This document shows, in pieces, positions 55,971-64,000 of a DNA stretch of 64,000 nt. Under the pieces are notes generated by a model, which was not told the DNA's origin, did no database searches, and was given only the letters and a program-made list of their open reading frames with translations. Source of the DNA: VYFG01 sp965213885 (GTDB lineage: Bacteria; Pseudomonadota; Gammaproteobacteria; Arenicellales; Poriferihabitantaceae); contig OZ243919.1 of NCBI GenBank assembly GCA_965213885.1, positions 124,001 through 188,000 of the forward strand, written 5' to 3'. Numbering within the stretch: the first letter of the stretch is position 1; each line of letters starts with the position of its first letter. The translations under genes were made by a program, and so were the position numbers.

Positions 55971-56822
55971 TTAACCCGGTCCCCGTGGAAACTGCGGCAA
56001 TTCGTCGCCGATTTCATACCAGTCCGTCCTGTCGTCGACAAAGATGTGGTCCACAGGGACCTGTCCCGGGTCGTCGTCGAGCGCCCCCAGGGGGATGCTG
56101 GCCAGTTTCCGCCCGGTATCGATTCGGGGCAGGCCCGAACCGCAGGTGGTGCAGAAGGCATGGGTGAAGTATCGGGCGTCGGGCAGCTTGTAGCGTCTCG
56201 CATGCTCTTCCCCCTGCAGGAATCTGACGCCCTCCGATGCAGTGAAGCCATTGGTGGTAAAGGCGGCCGACCTTGCCCGCCGGCAACGGGAGCAATAACA
56301 GTTGTGGATCACCCCGAAGGGTGCCGATATCTCGAATGTCACGATGCCGCACAGGCAGCTTCCCCGTGCGACAACGCCGTCCGGCTTCGGCGGCAACGGC
56401 TTGTCCGGGATCACGGGCCCGGGAACGCCGGACGAGTATTCCCCGTGCCGGGGCAGGTCGTCCGTGATCTCATGCCAGGGGGCCTTGTGGTCCACGAAGA
56501 TGTGACAGGATACCGCCGGCCCGTGGTCATGACACCCGGCAGGCACGTGCACGTGCCTGCCGTCGGAGCCGAATGCCGGCACCAGGGAACCGCAGGTGCA
56601 GCAGAATGCCCGCGTGACGCCCGGCGATGACTGGTAACCGGTGATGGAGTGCGGGCCTGCGGTCCAGCGGAAGCGGTCCGCCGGAACGAAATAGTAGGTC
56701 CCGAAAGCGGCGCCGTGGGCCTTGCGGCACATGCGGCAGTGGCAATGACAGGCGAAATCGGGCTTGCCGGAAAACGTCCAGGTGACTGCACCGCAAAGAC
56801 AGGTTCCGTGATGGTCGGACAT
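55971..56822 (-). CDS. Tandem GFA-domain (glutathione-dependent formaldehyde-activating enzyme/CENP-V-like) protein
   Basis: A 283-residue protein with two zinc-binding GFA folds. The first (1-125) has TCLCGAVTW, ACHCHCRMCRKAHGAAF and CCTCGSLVP. The second (about 150-270) has SCLCGIVTFE, HNCYCSRCRRARSAAF and CTTCGSGLP. Each has the usual set of Cys ligands for two zinc ions. Single-domain GFA proteins of 120-160 residues are the norm, so this is a fusion. The ATG at 56822 starts exactly at the first domain. It lies 5 bases after the MFS gene on the same strand. Confidence 0.88.
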   Translation of the reverse strand: MSDHHGTCLCGAVTWTFSGKPDFACHCHCRMCRKAHGAAFGTYYFVPADRFRWTAGPHSITGYQSSPGVTRAFCCTCGSLVPAFGSDGRHVHVPAGCHDHGPAVSCHIFVDHKAPWHEITDDLPRHGEYSSGVPGPVIPDKPLPPKPDGVVARGSCLCGIVTFEISAPFGVIHNCYCSRCRRARSAAFTTNGFTASEGVRFLQGEEHARRYKLPDARYFTHAFCTTCGSGLPRIDTGRKLASIPLGALDDDPGQVPVDHIFVDDRTDWYEIGDELPQFPRGPG

Positions 56823-56827
56823 TGCAT

Positions 56828-58204
56828 TCAGCGTGGATCGGAATGTGTTTGGATCATACCCGGTTCCGGGGAGGATGCATCCTCCTCCTGCATGGGCACC
56901 GCCAGTTCGGAGGTCAGGGGCACCTGGGCGCTGACCTGCTGGTAGTGCCCGGCATCCTCCAGTGGCGTCGGCTCGCGCCGGAAGACCCGGTAGACCACGA
57001 ACAGGCAATACAGGGCTGCCAGCAGGATCGACATCAGCATGAACACGCGGGTTCCCAGCACCGGAATCAGCGCGGTGGCCAGGGCGGGCATGACCAGTGC
57101 GGACAGCGACCAGGCCACCAGCATCGTGCTGGACAGGGAGACGTAATATTCCGGGTCGGCACGGTCATTGGCATGCGCATTGGCGATGGAGAACACCGAT
57201 TCCGTGGCACCCGTCCAGATGGCGAAGATGATCACCAGCCAGATGAAGCGGGTGGGGTCCACACCGTAGCCCAGCGAGGCGGACAGGAGCATCAGGATGC
57301 CGGCCGCGATGAGCACATGGCGCCGGTCCATCTTGTCGGACAGCGCCCCCAGTGGATACTGCACCACCAGCAGACCGAACTGCATGAGAAAGATCATCAG
57401 CCCGACATCCGCCTTGGAATATCCCGCATCGGCGACATAGATCGGAGCGAATCCCTGTAACAGCATGGTGAGGCCGCCCGCCGCGAACATGCCAACAAAG
57501 CCGACCGGCGAGATTTTCCACACGGCCGATACCGCAATGGTGATGGATGTCGGCGGCGGCGGGGTCGCCAGCCGGGTCAGGCTCACCGGCAACAGCGCCA
57601 GGGTGGCGAAGAAGATGCTCGCCAATGGTACCGTGGCGTCATCCAAGGGAAGGAATCGCAGCAGGAAGCCGCCGCAACCGATGGCAACGACGTAGAGCAT
57701 GTAAAACAGGGCGATCACTCGGCCGCGCCATTCGTTTTCTGAGGCATCGTTGAGCCAGCTCTGGCTGATGATGAACAGTCCGGTGGAGGCGAATCCGTAC
57801 AGCGCGCGTGCGCAGACCCAAAGGAGCGGGAATGTGCCCAGGGAAATGATCAGCACCGACAGGATGACGCAGGCGGTCATGGCGCCGAAGGAGCGGGCAT
57901 GTCCCACCCTCCGGACTGCCCGGCCGGTGACCAGGCAGGCCAGCAGACCGCCCCCGGCCATGGAGGTCACCGCCGCGCCGGCCATCCAGGGCGGAAACCC
58001 GGACTCCGAGAGCTGTACCGGGATGTAGGCGAACAGCAGGCCGTTCCCCACCGCCAGCAGCGTCATGGAGAGGATCACGCTGGCGACCGCCAGTGGGGGT
58101 GAGGGGGATCTGATTGTCGCTGGCAAGGAGGGATACGCGAGTAAATTCCGCAGAGTGTAACCAAATAGGCCGGAGGCGCAGCGCCAGTTGACTAAGATCA
58201 TCAA
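56828..58204 (-). CDS. MFS transporter (YcaD-like)
   Basis: A 458-residue major facilitator with about twelve helices. The first half contains LLAVGNGLLFAYIPVQLSES, the loop VRRVGHARSFG and YGFASTGLFIISQSWLNDAS, a segment seen in the YcaD-type subfamily. The second half starts at GFVGMFAAGGLTMLLQGFAP and has the loop GALSDKMDRRHVLI, the MFS motif A equivalent. The substrate is unknown. The first about 30 residues before the helices may not be translated. It is transcribed with the GFA gene. Confidence 0.87.
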   Translation of the reverse strand: MMILVNWRCASGLFGYTLRNLLAYPSLPATIRSPSPPLAVASVILSMTLLAVGNGLLFAYIPVQLSESGFPPWMAGAAVTSMAGGGLLACLVTGRAVRRVGHARSFGAMTACVILSVLIISLGTFPLLWVCARALYGFASTGLFIISQSWLNDASENEWRGRVIALFYMLYVVAIGCGGFLLRFLPLDDATVPLASIFFATLALLPVSLTRLATPPPPTSITIAVSAVWKISPVGFVGMFAAGGLTMLLQGFAPIYVADAGYSKADVGLMIFLMQFGLLVVQYPLGALSDKMDRRHVLIAAGILMLLSASLGYGVDPTRFIWLVIIFAIWTGATESVFSIANAHANDRADPEYYVSLSSTMLVAWSLSALVMPALATALIPVLGTRVFMLMSILLAALYCLFVVYRVFRREPTPLEDAGHYQQVSAQVPLTSELAVPMQEEDASSPEPGMIQTHSDPR

Positions 58205-58421
58205 TCCACCGGGAAGGCGGGACGGTGGGTGCGCTCCTTAAGGTGCGAGGCGTCCGGTCATGTCGGGTCCGGGGCAGAGGGAATATGCCGGCTGGCAACG
58301 TTCTTGCCGGTCCGCGATGGTGCCGGGCCGGGCCTCGAATCCAGGCAGGGGAGCGGGCCGCGCCCCTTGCTCAAGAGCGTGGTATCGCACCTCGGCGGTA
58401 TGGCATAAAATCAGCGACGAC

Positions 58422-59219
58422 ATGGCCGAAGTCCCATACAGAACCATCGACCTTGCCGAGCCGCTGGAAACGCCCGGTCCCAATGGCCGGATCGGTCTGG
58501 TGGCGCTGGCAACGGACCTGTGTGCCGAGTCCGACCTCAGGACCATGCTGCCGGCCGGTGTGGAGCTGTACACCAACCGCGTGGCCAATGCCAACCCGGT
58601 CACCGCGGAGAATCTCCGTGCCATGGCCCCCGACATCGGCCGCGCCGCGGCGGGACTCGTGCCGGATGTGACCCTGGATGTCATGATCTACGGCTGCACG
58701 TCGGGTACCGCGGTGATCGGTGAGGAGGAGGTCTTTCGACGGATGCGGGAAGCCCGGGGCCCGTTTCCCTGCACCACACCGGTGACCGCGGCCATCGCGG
58801 CCATCCATGCCTGCGAGGCCCGGCGGATTTCCATCCTCACACCCTACGTGGAATCGGTGAACGTGGAATTGGCGCGTTACTTTTCGAAACGGGGACTGGA
58901 GGTGCTTGGCATTGCCGGTTTCGGCATTGCCAGTGATGCCGACATGACCCGGGTGTCCCTGGAGTCCATCTACCGCGCTGCGCTGGCGGCCTGTGCCGAC
59001 GATGCGGAGCTGCTTTTTATCTCCTGCACCGCGCTCAGGTCCGCCCAGGTTGTAAACCGAATCGAGCGGGTCCTGGACAGGCCGGTAATCTCCAGCAACC
59101 AGGCCCTGGCCTGGCATTCCCTGGAACTGATCGGGCGGACCTACGCGGTAAACGGGTACGGGCGCCTGTTCTCGCGGCGGATGTCCGCGGCGGTCCGGGC
59201 CGCGGTCCGGGCTCCCTGA
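58422..59219 (+). CDS. Asp/Glu racemase superfamily protein (maleate isomerase/arylmalonate decarboxylase-like)
   Basis: A 265-residue protein. The N-terminal GRIGLVALATDLCAESDLRT is maleate-isomerase-like. Both catalytic cysteines of the superfamily are present, in IYGCTSGTAVIG (about residue 90) and FISCTALRSAQV (about 205). The segment PCTTPVTAAIAAIHACEARR is also conserved. It probably isomerises or decarboxylates a dicarboxylic acid. The upstream extension of the frame to 58260 looks non-coding. It diverges from the MFS gene and precedes the dehydrogenase-like gene. Confidence 0.85.
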   Translation: MAEVPYRTIDLAEPLETPGPNGRIGLVALATDLCAESDLRTMLPAGVELYTNRVANANPVTAENLRAMAPDIGRAAAGLVPDVTLDVMIYGCTSGTAVIGEEEVFRRMREARGPFPCTTPVTAAIAAIHACEARRISILTPYVESVNVELARYFSKRGLEVLGIAGFGIASDADMTRVSLESIYRAALAACADDAELLFISCTALRSAQVVNRIERVLDRPVISSNQALAWHSLELIGRTYAVNGYGRLFSRRMSAAVRAAVRAP

Positions 59220-59310
59220 CCCGCACACGGGCGCCGGATCCTCGGTCACCCCTGACCGTTCCGGAAAACACCATGTCGGTTGGACGTCTATACCGCCCAT
59301 GGGTGCTGCC

Positions 59311-59345
59311 TATAATCCATCCATGCTGAGTTGATTCCCGGAGGG
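59311..59345 (+). promoter_or_regulatory. -10 box and ribosome site of the dimethylglycine dehydrogenase-like gene
   Basis: A perfect TATAAT (59311-59316) is followed by a GGAGGG ribosome site (59340-59345) seven bases before the ATG at 59353. A -35 at normal spacing is not evident. Confidence 0.5.
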
Positions 59346-59352
59346 TTTATCC

Positions 59353-61917
59353 ATGGCCAATTTCCCCGATCAAGCCAACGTCGTCATCATCGGCCAGGGT
59401 GGTATCGTCGGCGCCTCGGTCGCCCATCATCTGGTCGAGAAAGGCTGGGATGACATTGTCGGCGTCGACAAGTCTTCCATCCCCACAGATATCGGGTCCA
59501 CATCCCATGCATCGGACTTCTGCTACCTGACCGCCCATGACAACATGACTTGCTACACCACGAAGTACAGCGTGGAATTCTATGACCGGATGGGTCATTA
59601 CAGCAGGGTCGGCGGCCTGGAGGTGGCCAGGGTGGGCGATGACGAGCGCATGGGGGAACTGAGGCGCAAGGTGGGCTCCGGAAAATCTTTCGGCACCAAT
59701 GTGCGCATGATCACGCCCGGGGAGGTGAAGTCACTGTTTCCCCTCATCGAGGAGGACAGGATCCAGGGCGCCATGTGGGATCCTGATGCGGGGCTGGTGA
59801 TCCCGCGTTCCCAGACGGTGGCGGGCATTCTGGTGGACAATGCCGCGGCAACGGGGAAACTCAGGCCCTTCGCCAACACGGCCTGTACCGGGCTCGACAT
59901 CCAGGATGGGCGTATCCGGGCTGTGCATACCAGCCGGGGTACCATAGAAGCCAACCACGTGGTCGTCTGTGCGGGTCTCTGGGGGCGGCTGATCGCGCAG
60001 ATGGCGGGGGAGGACCTGCCGATCATGCCGGTGGACCACCCGCTGACGTTTTTCGGCCCTTTCGATGAGTTCGCGGGTACCGGCAAGCACATCGGCTACC
60101 CGTTGCTCCGGGACCAGGGCAATTCGGCCTATCTGCGCGATACCGGCGATCCCGCCACGCCCGAGGGCGGCCAGATCGAATGGGGTTATTACGAGGAGAA
60201 GAATCCCAGGCTGCTGCATCCCAGGGACCTGCCGGAAAAAGGTGAAACCCACTGGTCGCCTTCCCAGCGGGACCTCGGGATGGACGATATCCTGGAGCCC
60301 CTGGAAAGGGCCATCGAGCTGACTCCCGTTCTCGGTGAACTGGGCTACAAGGATGACCACTCCTTCAACGGCCTCCTGCAGGTCACCGCGGACGGGGGCC
60401 CCTCCATCGGGGAATCCCCGGATGTGCGTGGCCTGTGGTATGCCGAGGCAGTGTGGGTGAAGGACGCGCCGGGCGTTGGCAAGGTGCTGGTGGACCTGAT
60501 GACCGACGGCCTGACCGACGTGGACATCCACGGGATTGACGTGGCCCGTTACTACCCGGTCCAGAAAACACCTCCCTACATCCATGAGCGCTGCTACGAA
60601 ACCGCGTTCAAGATCTACAACCCCGCGGTACACAACCGGGAGCCCTACACCAAGGGACGCAGTCTCAGACGCAGCCCGTTCTGGCCGCGGGAGCAGGAAC
60701 TGGGCGGTTACTTCATGGAACTGGCGGGCTGGGAACGCGCGCACGGCTATGCTGCAAACGAGCACCTCCTGGAAAAGTACGCCGACCAGGTGCCGGCACG
60801 CGAACATGAATGGGACAGCCGTCATTTCTGGCGCGTATCCAATGCTGAGCACCTGGAGATGTCGGCAAATGCCGGCATGTTCAACCTGTCCCATTTCGCG
60901 GTCTACGATGTGAGCGGCCCCGACGCCGAGTCGCTGATGGAATACGTTTGCGTGGCCAGGGTGGGGGGGGACGTGGCCGTCGGGCGGGGCATCTACACCC
61001 ACTTTCTGGACGCTCGCGGCGGCGTACGGGCCGACCTGACCGTGGTCCGCATGGCAACGGACAGGTACCGGGTGATCGACGGTGCGGACGCGGGTCACCG
61101 GGATTGCGTGTACCTGAAGCGCATGGCCGAGGACCGCGGGTGGAGGGTATCCATCGAGGACCGAAGCGATCACATCGCCTGCCTTGGACTCTGGGGACCC
61201 AATGCGCGCGGGATGCTCCGGGCCGTGGCCGATCATCCCGGGGAGCTGGAGGCCGACGCGTTCGGATTCGCCACCACGAAGGAGCTTACCCTGCGCGGCA
61301 TACCGGTGATGGCCTTCCGGATTTCCTATGTGGGCGAACAGGGCTGGGAACTGCACGTGCCTTTCAGCTACGGGCTGTCGCTCTGGGATCTGATCCATGA
61401 ACAGGGTGCGACGCCGGTGGGCGTTGAAACCTATGCCAACTCCCGTCGCCTTGAAAAGAGCCTGCGCCTGCAAAACGCCGACCTGCTGACCGAATACAAC
61501 CTGATCGAGGCGGACCTGGCCCGGCCCAGGGTGAAGGATGCTGACTTCCATGGCAGGGAGGCCCATCTTGAGCAGCGTGCCAGGGAACATCAGCCGGCCT
61601 ACCTCTGCACCATGACCATGACCGACAACATCGACAGCAACGGGGTGGCGCGCTACCCCGTGGGAACCTGCCCGATCCTGGATCCGGACCGTCGGGAAGT
61701 GCTTGTGGATGAACTCGGCCGGCGATCCTATACCACCAGCATCGCCTATGGACCCTCGGTGGGCAAGAACATCATGCTGGGCTACCTGCCAAGAGAGTAC
61801 GCCGTGGAGGGGCGGGAACTGGTCATGGAATATTTCGACGAGCCGTACCCCATCAGGGTGGAAGCGGTGGGCTGCAAGGCACTGTACGACCCCGGGAACC
61901 TGCTGCCGCGCAGTTGA
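59353..61917 (+). CDS. Fused FAD-dependent oxidoreductase/GcvT protein (dimethylglycine/sarcosine dehydrogenase-like)
   Basis: An 854-residue fusion. The N-terminal DAO-type FAD domain (about 1-390) has VVIIGQGGIVGASVAHHL, a variant dinucleotide loop, and GSTSHASDFCYL, where the His would be the flavin-linking residue of DMGDH-type enzymes. An FAO_M-like linker follows. The GcvT folate domain and barrel (about 430-854) contain SANAGMFNLSHFAVYDVSGP, FRISYVGEQGWELHVP and NIMLGYLPREYAVEG. Such enzymes oxidatively demethylate N-methyl groups and pass the one-carbon unit to tetrahydrofolate. The exact substrate is unknown. Confidence 0.9.
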   Translation: MANFPDQANVVIIGQGGIVGASVAHHLVEKGWDDIVGVDKSSIPTDIGSTSHASDFCYLTAHDNMTCYTTKYSVEFYDRMGHYSRVGGLEVARVGDDERMGELRRKVGSGKSFGTNVRMITPGEVKSLFPLIEEDRIQGAMWDPDAGLVIPRSQTVAGILVDNAAATGKLRPFANTACTGLDIQDGRIRAVHTSRGTIEANHVVVCAGLWGRLIAQMAGEDLPIMPVDHPLTFFGPFDEFAGTGKHIGYPLLRDQGNSAYLRDTGDPATPEGGQIEWGYYEEKNPRLLHPRDLPEKGETHWSPSQRDLGMDDILEPLERAIELTPVLGELGYKDDHSFNGLLQVTADGGPSIGESPDVRGLWYAEAVWVKDAPGVGKVLVDLMTDGLTDVDIHGIDVARYYPVQKTPPYIHERCYETAFKIYNPAVHNREPYTKGRSLRRSPFWPREQELGGYFMELAGWERAHGYAANEHLLEKYADQVPAREHEWDSRHFWRVSNAEHLEMSANAGMFNLSHFAVYDVSGPDAESLMEYVCVARVGGDVAVGRGIYTHFLDARGGVRADLTVVRMATDRYRVIDGADAGHRDCVYLKRMAEDRGWRVSIEDRSDHIACLGLWGPNARGMLRAVADHPGELEADAFGFATTKELTLRGIPVMAFRISYVGEQGWELHVPFSYGLSLWDLIHEQGATPVGVETYANSRRLEKSLRLQNADLLTEYNLIEADLARPRVKDADFHGREAHLEQRAREHQPAYLCTMTMTDNIDSNGVARYPVGTCPILDPDRREVLVDELGRRSYTTSIAYGPSVGKNIMLGYLPREYAVEGRELVMEYFDEPYPIRVEAVGCKALYDPGNLLPRS

Positions 61918-61947
61918 ACGTGAGCGGCGCGGCCGGCGGACTCCCGG

Positions 61948-62415
61948 TCAGTCCGCGCCGCGATCTTCCCGCCCCAGCCCCGGGAGGCAGTTTTCGACGA
62001 CGTACCGGTCAATGGGCAGGGTGACCTCGCCGGGACCGACCTCTTCCAGGGGCAGCCAGCGGAATCGGAGGATCTTTTCATGGGGGCGGTGGCGCTCGAA
62101 CGGGATATCGATGTGATCATCCGTCAGCCGGCTGACCGGCTCGACGCGGTAATAGATGCTGATGATCTGGTCTTCGGGGCTGAAGGCGGACTGCTGGAAG
62201 AAACCGGTGGTGTAGACATGTTCCCTGACGCGGACGTCGATTCCGGTTTCCTCGTGGAACTCCCGTACGAGACACTCGGTCGGCCCTTCGCCGAGTTCAA
62301 GGCCGCCGCCCGGGAACTTCGTGATTTCCCGGCCCCGCACCTGCTCGTCAACCAGCAGCAGCCTTCCCCGGTGAAGAAGCAGGCCATAAACGCGTAGATT
62401 GAACCGTTTCAGCAT
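61948..62415 (-). CDS. Nudix hydrolase
   Basis: A 155-residue protein with the Nudix box GGGLELGEGPTECLVREFHE followed by ETGI (about 36-59), which carries the metal-binding REFHEET core. Nudix enzymes cleave nucleoside diphosphates linked to other groups. The specificity cannot be read. The start LKRFNLRVYGLLLHRGRLLL is typical. It is convergent with the dehydrogenase-like gene, with 30 bases between stops. Confidence 0.9.
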   Translation of the reverse strand: MLKRFNLRVYGLLLHRGRLLLVDEQVRGREITKFPGGGLELGEGPTECLVREFHEETGIDVRVREHVYTTGFFQQSAFSPEDQIISIYYRVEPVSRLTDDHIDIPFERHRPHEKILRFRWLPLEEVGPGEVTLPIDRYVVENCLPGLGREDRGAD

Positions 62416-62550
62416 CCGGAGCCACCAGCCCTGTCATCACGTACGGATCAGCGGCTCCCAATCGGCTGGTTCCCGTACCATTCCGATTGTGGTTCGATGG
62501 TCGTACATTCGCCCTGACGGAAATACGGGTCCGGGCCGGGAGTCAGTGAA

Positions 62551-62793
62551 TCACAGGGTCTTGTGCGTGCCGTCGCAATGGGGGGTATTTCCGCTGGCCT
62601 TGCACTGGCACAGAAAGGCGCGGCCGGTTTTTTCCGCAGTAAACCGTATGGGGGCCAGCCCCGTTCCCTTGTGGGAGCCGTCGCAGAACGGCTGGGATTG
62701 TGAACGACCGCAACTGCACCAGAAATAGGTTTCACCTTCGGTCAGTTCCACCCGGGCAGGTTCCCTGGCGGCGATGTGGGGAGTTTCAGACAT
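62551..62793 (-). CDS. CDGSH iron-sulfur domain protein (double motif)
   Basis: An 80-residue protein with two CDGSH modules. The first is CSCGRSQSQPFCDGSHKG (about 26-43) and the second is CQCKASGNTPHCDGTHK (about 62-78). Each gives three Cys and one His to a redox-active, pH-labile [2Fe-2S] cluster. There is no membrane anchor, so it is a soluble bacterial type. The function is unknown; electron transfer or iron/ROS homeostasis is usual. It lies 135 bases upstream of the Nudix gene on the same strand. Confidence 0.93.
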   Translation of the reverse strand: MSETPHIAAREPARVELTEGETYFWCSCGRSQSQPFCDGSHKGTGLAPIRFTAEKTGRAFLCQCKASGNTPHCDGTHKTL

Positions 62794-63542
62794 GGTAATG
62801 AAAATTTAACTTGCTGACGGGAAGTCCGCGAAACATCACGCTTCCTGCAACCAATGTCAATATGGAATAGAGAAAATTGATTGAATCATATTCAGGATTG
62901 CAGTAACCAAACCGACAGCCTCGGCATACAACATCGGATGGACGAAAACGGATCATTGCCGGGTAAAACCGGGCGCCACAGTGCCGTGACATACGTCTTG
63001 ATGCAGATATCCGGGATTGCCCATGACCCGGCAAGTCATTTCCGCAGCATGCCATACCCGAGGAGGGCGTGGTAAAGATGCAGGCTTGGCCAAGCATTGG
63101 AATCCGGCCCCGGAGAATTTTGACACCCGCCGGAAAGGGGAAGGAGTGGAAAGGTGGGCCGGCAGGAATAAAAGAAAATAGTGCTATAAATCAGCAAGTT
63201 GAATCCATTCCGCTGAGCAGTTTGCACGCGATAAATGTATTTATCAGGCGCAAAGAATATATTCCCACGCCTGCACAGTCAAGGCCTTGGAGCGCAATTC
63301 GAAGATTCGTGATTTCATTGACGCATCCCGGGATCATTCTACCACAAACCGGAATATTATTTCCCATTTCCAACGTTCCATGGACGGAATCCCTTCGGCA
63401 CATGGCCGGGTTTTTCCCAAAACACCCCGAATCCGGGGGTGTTTCGTGCGCGATAACAACACCGGACTTCCCTTGAGGATTCCCCCTGCCCACCCACCCT
63501 TCCGAATCCTTCCTATATTCCCTGTCCTTGGGAATCAGGATT
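62794..63542. other. More AT-rich intergenic stretch next to the recombinase gene
   Basis: The 749 bases have visibly lower GC than the rest of the window and only weak, overlapping ORFs without known domains. It contains the terminator-like hairpin at 63419. It may include the attachment-site side of an integrated element, but no tRNA gene or obvious direct repeat is seen within the window. Confidence 0.45.
63419..63444 (-). terminator. Intrinsic terminator downstream of the tyrosine recombinase gene
   Basis: A perfect 9-bp stem (AAACACCCC with GGGGTGTTT) around a 7-base loop lies about 100 bases past the recombinase stop. On the minus strand the stem ends in a run of T. Confidence 0.6.
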
Positions 63543-64000
63543 TCATTGCATCCCGGGTTTCCCCTTCCCGTCCCGCCCCTGCATCCTCGCCAGTTGCGCC
63601 GCCGCCCCCCTTGAGGCCAGGAGACGCTCCCCGTAGCGGCTCACCATCGCCGCACTCTTCCACCGACCCGCCTGCAGGATCGCGGGCAGGCCGATCCCCG
63701 AGGCAATCATGTCCTGGGCCGCACCCACCCGGGCACTGTGGCCCGACAGGCCCCCGGCGAAGTCCACGAACCCCGCCCGCATGGCCATGGACTTGTAGAT
63801 CCGGGAGACCTGGCTCGGGTCCAGTCCGTCCCCCGGGACGCCGTTCTTCCGCACCGCCCGGAACAGGGGACCCCGGGTGATCCCGCTGCCCGCGAGCCAT
63901 GTCTGTACCATGTCCGCCGTATCCCGGGCGAGGAACAGGATGGTGCCGGCCCCCTCGGGATCGGTCTTGGCGCTCCCGAGGAACAGGGTCGCGGTTCCGC
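63543..64000 (-). CDS. Tyrosine recombinase/integrase, C-terminal part (cut by window edge)
   Basis: About 151 residues in frame to the window edge. The catalytic-domain text includes LFLGSAKTDPEGAGTILFLA, the His-x-x-Arg box LSGHSARVGAAQDMIASG, ILQAGRWKSAAMVSRYGERL with the Trp (in place of His) and the nucleophile Tyr of SRYGER, and a short Ala-rich tail. The SGHS.RVG.AQ variant is common in integrases of plasmids and integrative elements. The first catalytic Arg and the DNA-binding domain lie outside. It suggests an integrated element continuing beyond 64000. Confidence 0.88.
   Translation of the reverse strand, partial: GTATLFLGSAKTDPEGAGTILFLARDTADMVQTWLAGSGITRGPLFRAVRKNGVPGDGLDPSQVSRIYKSMAMRAGFVDFAGGLSGHSARVGAAQDMIASGIGLPAILQAGRWKSAAMVSRYGERLLASRGAAAQLARMQGRDGKGKPGMQ

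Noticed and set aside
59731..61590. A 619-residue minus-strand frame
   Set aside because: Antisense to the FAD/GcvT fusion gene, with low-complexity His/Gly/Val composition and no domain.
1..64000. CRISPR arrays, rRNA or tRNA genes
   Set aside because: No regularly spaced repeats and no tRNA T-loop/acceptor pattern or rRNA sequence was recognised by eye.

Overview
The window looks like a chromosomal segment of a high-GC gammaproteobacterium. The evidence is the housekeeping content and order: parC, groES-groEL, glyQ-glyS followed by gmhB and plsC, pdxA-ksgA, an exbB/exbD pair, glmU, ppsA divergent from its regulatory kinase gene, and clpB. A CIRCE element in front of groES together with a sigma-32-like promoter in front of clpB argues against an enteric bacterium and for a lineage that keeps HrcA. 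The many transporters and enzymes for methylated amines, and the two sulfotransferase-like genes, suggest a heterotroph (possibly marine or host-associated) fed on betaine-like compounds; that last point is inference.

Layout. 1-2.8 kb: start of parC, a DUF3750 gene, a YbaK/ProX-type tRNA-editing gene and a TauD-type dioxygenase. 2.8-9.7 kb: a decayed higBA toxin-antitoxin locus, then a minus-strand operon of Rieske oxygenase, D-2-hydroxyacid dehydrogenase and a ProV-ProW-ProX importer. 9.7-12.5 kb: an orphan STAND-like ATPase, a small hypothetical gene and fragments of IS630- and ISL3-type transposases. 12.5-23.1 kb: a second betaine-type importer (binding protein, ATPase, double-length permease) transcribed with a coupled 64-residue ORF, a GcvT-family protein and a CitE-like lyase. 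Next to it lie a BetI-like regulator, a GMC (choline dehydrogenase-like) oxidoreductase and a second GcvT paralogue. The regulator-importer and GMC promoters carry the same perfect inverted-repeat operator, so they form one small regulon. 23.2-23.9 kb: a decayed ParS/RES toxin-antitoxin pair.

24.2-49.3 kb is mostly conserved core: molybdopterin genes (moaB, moaD, moaE), a dsbD-tlpA-Spy-like redox/envelope operon in which DsbD has two N-terminal domains, fxsA, groESL, glyQS with a MazG-like gene, gmhB (whose catalytic nucleophile Asp reads as Gly), plsC, an atl-pdxA-ksgA operon, exbBD, glmU, ppsA/ppsR, a truncated frameshifted rimO remnant and clpB.

49.4-62.8 kb is accessory metabolism: LLM flavin oxidoreductase, alpha/beta hydrolase, HpcH/HpaI aldolase, two Asp/Glu-racemase-superfamily proteins, tandem sulfotransferase-like proteins, EamA and MFS transporters, a tandem-domain GFA protein, a fused FAD/GcvT dimethylglycine dehydrogenase-like enzyme, a Nudix hydrolase and a CDGSH protein. 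The window ends in a more AT-rich stretch and the C-terminal part of a tyrosine recombinase, probably the edge of an integrated element. Decayed toxin-antitoxin or transposase genes sit at several borders between catabolic modules, consistent with modular acquisition. No tRNA, rRNA or CRISPR array was seen.
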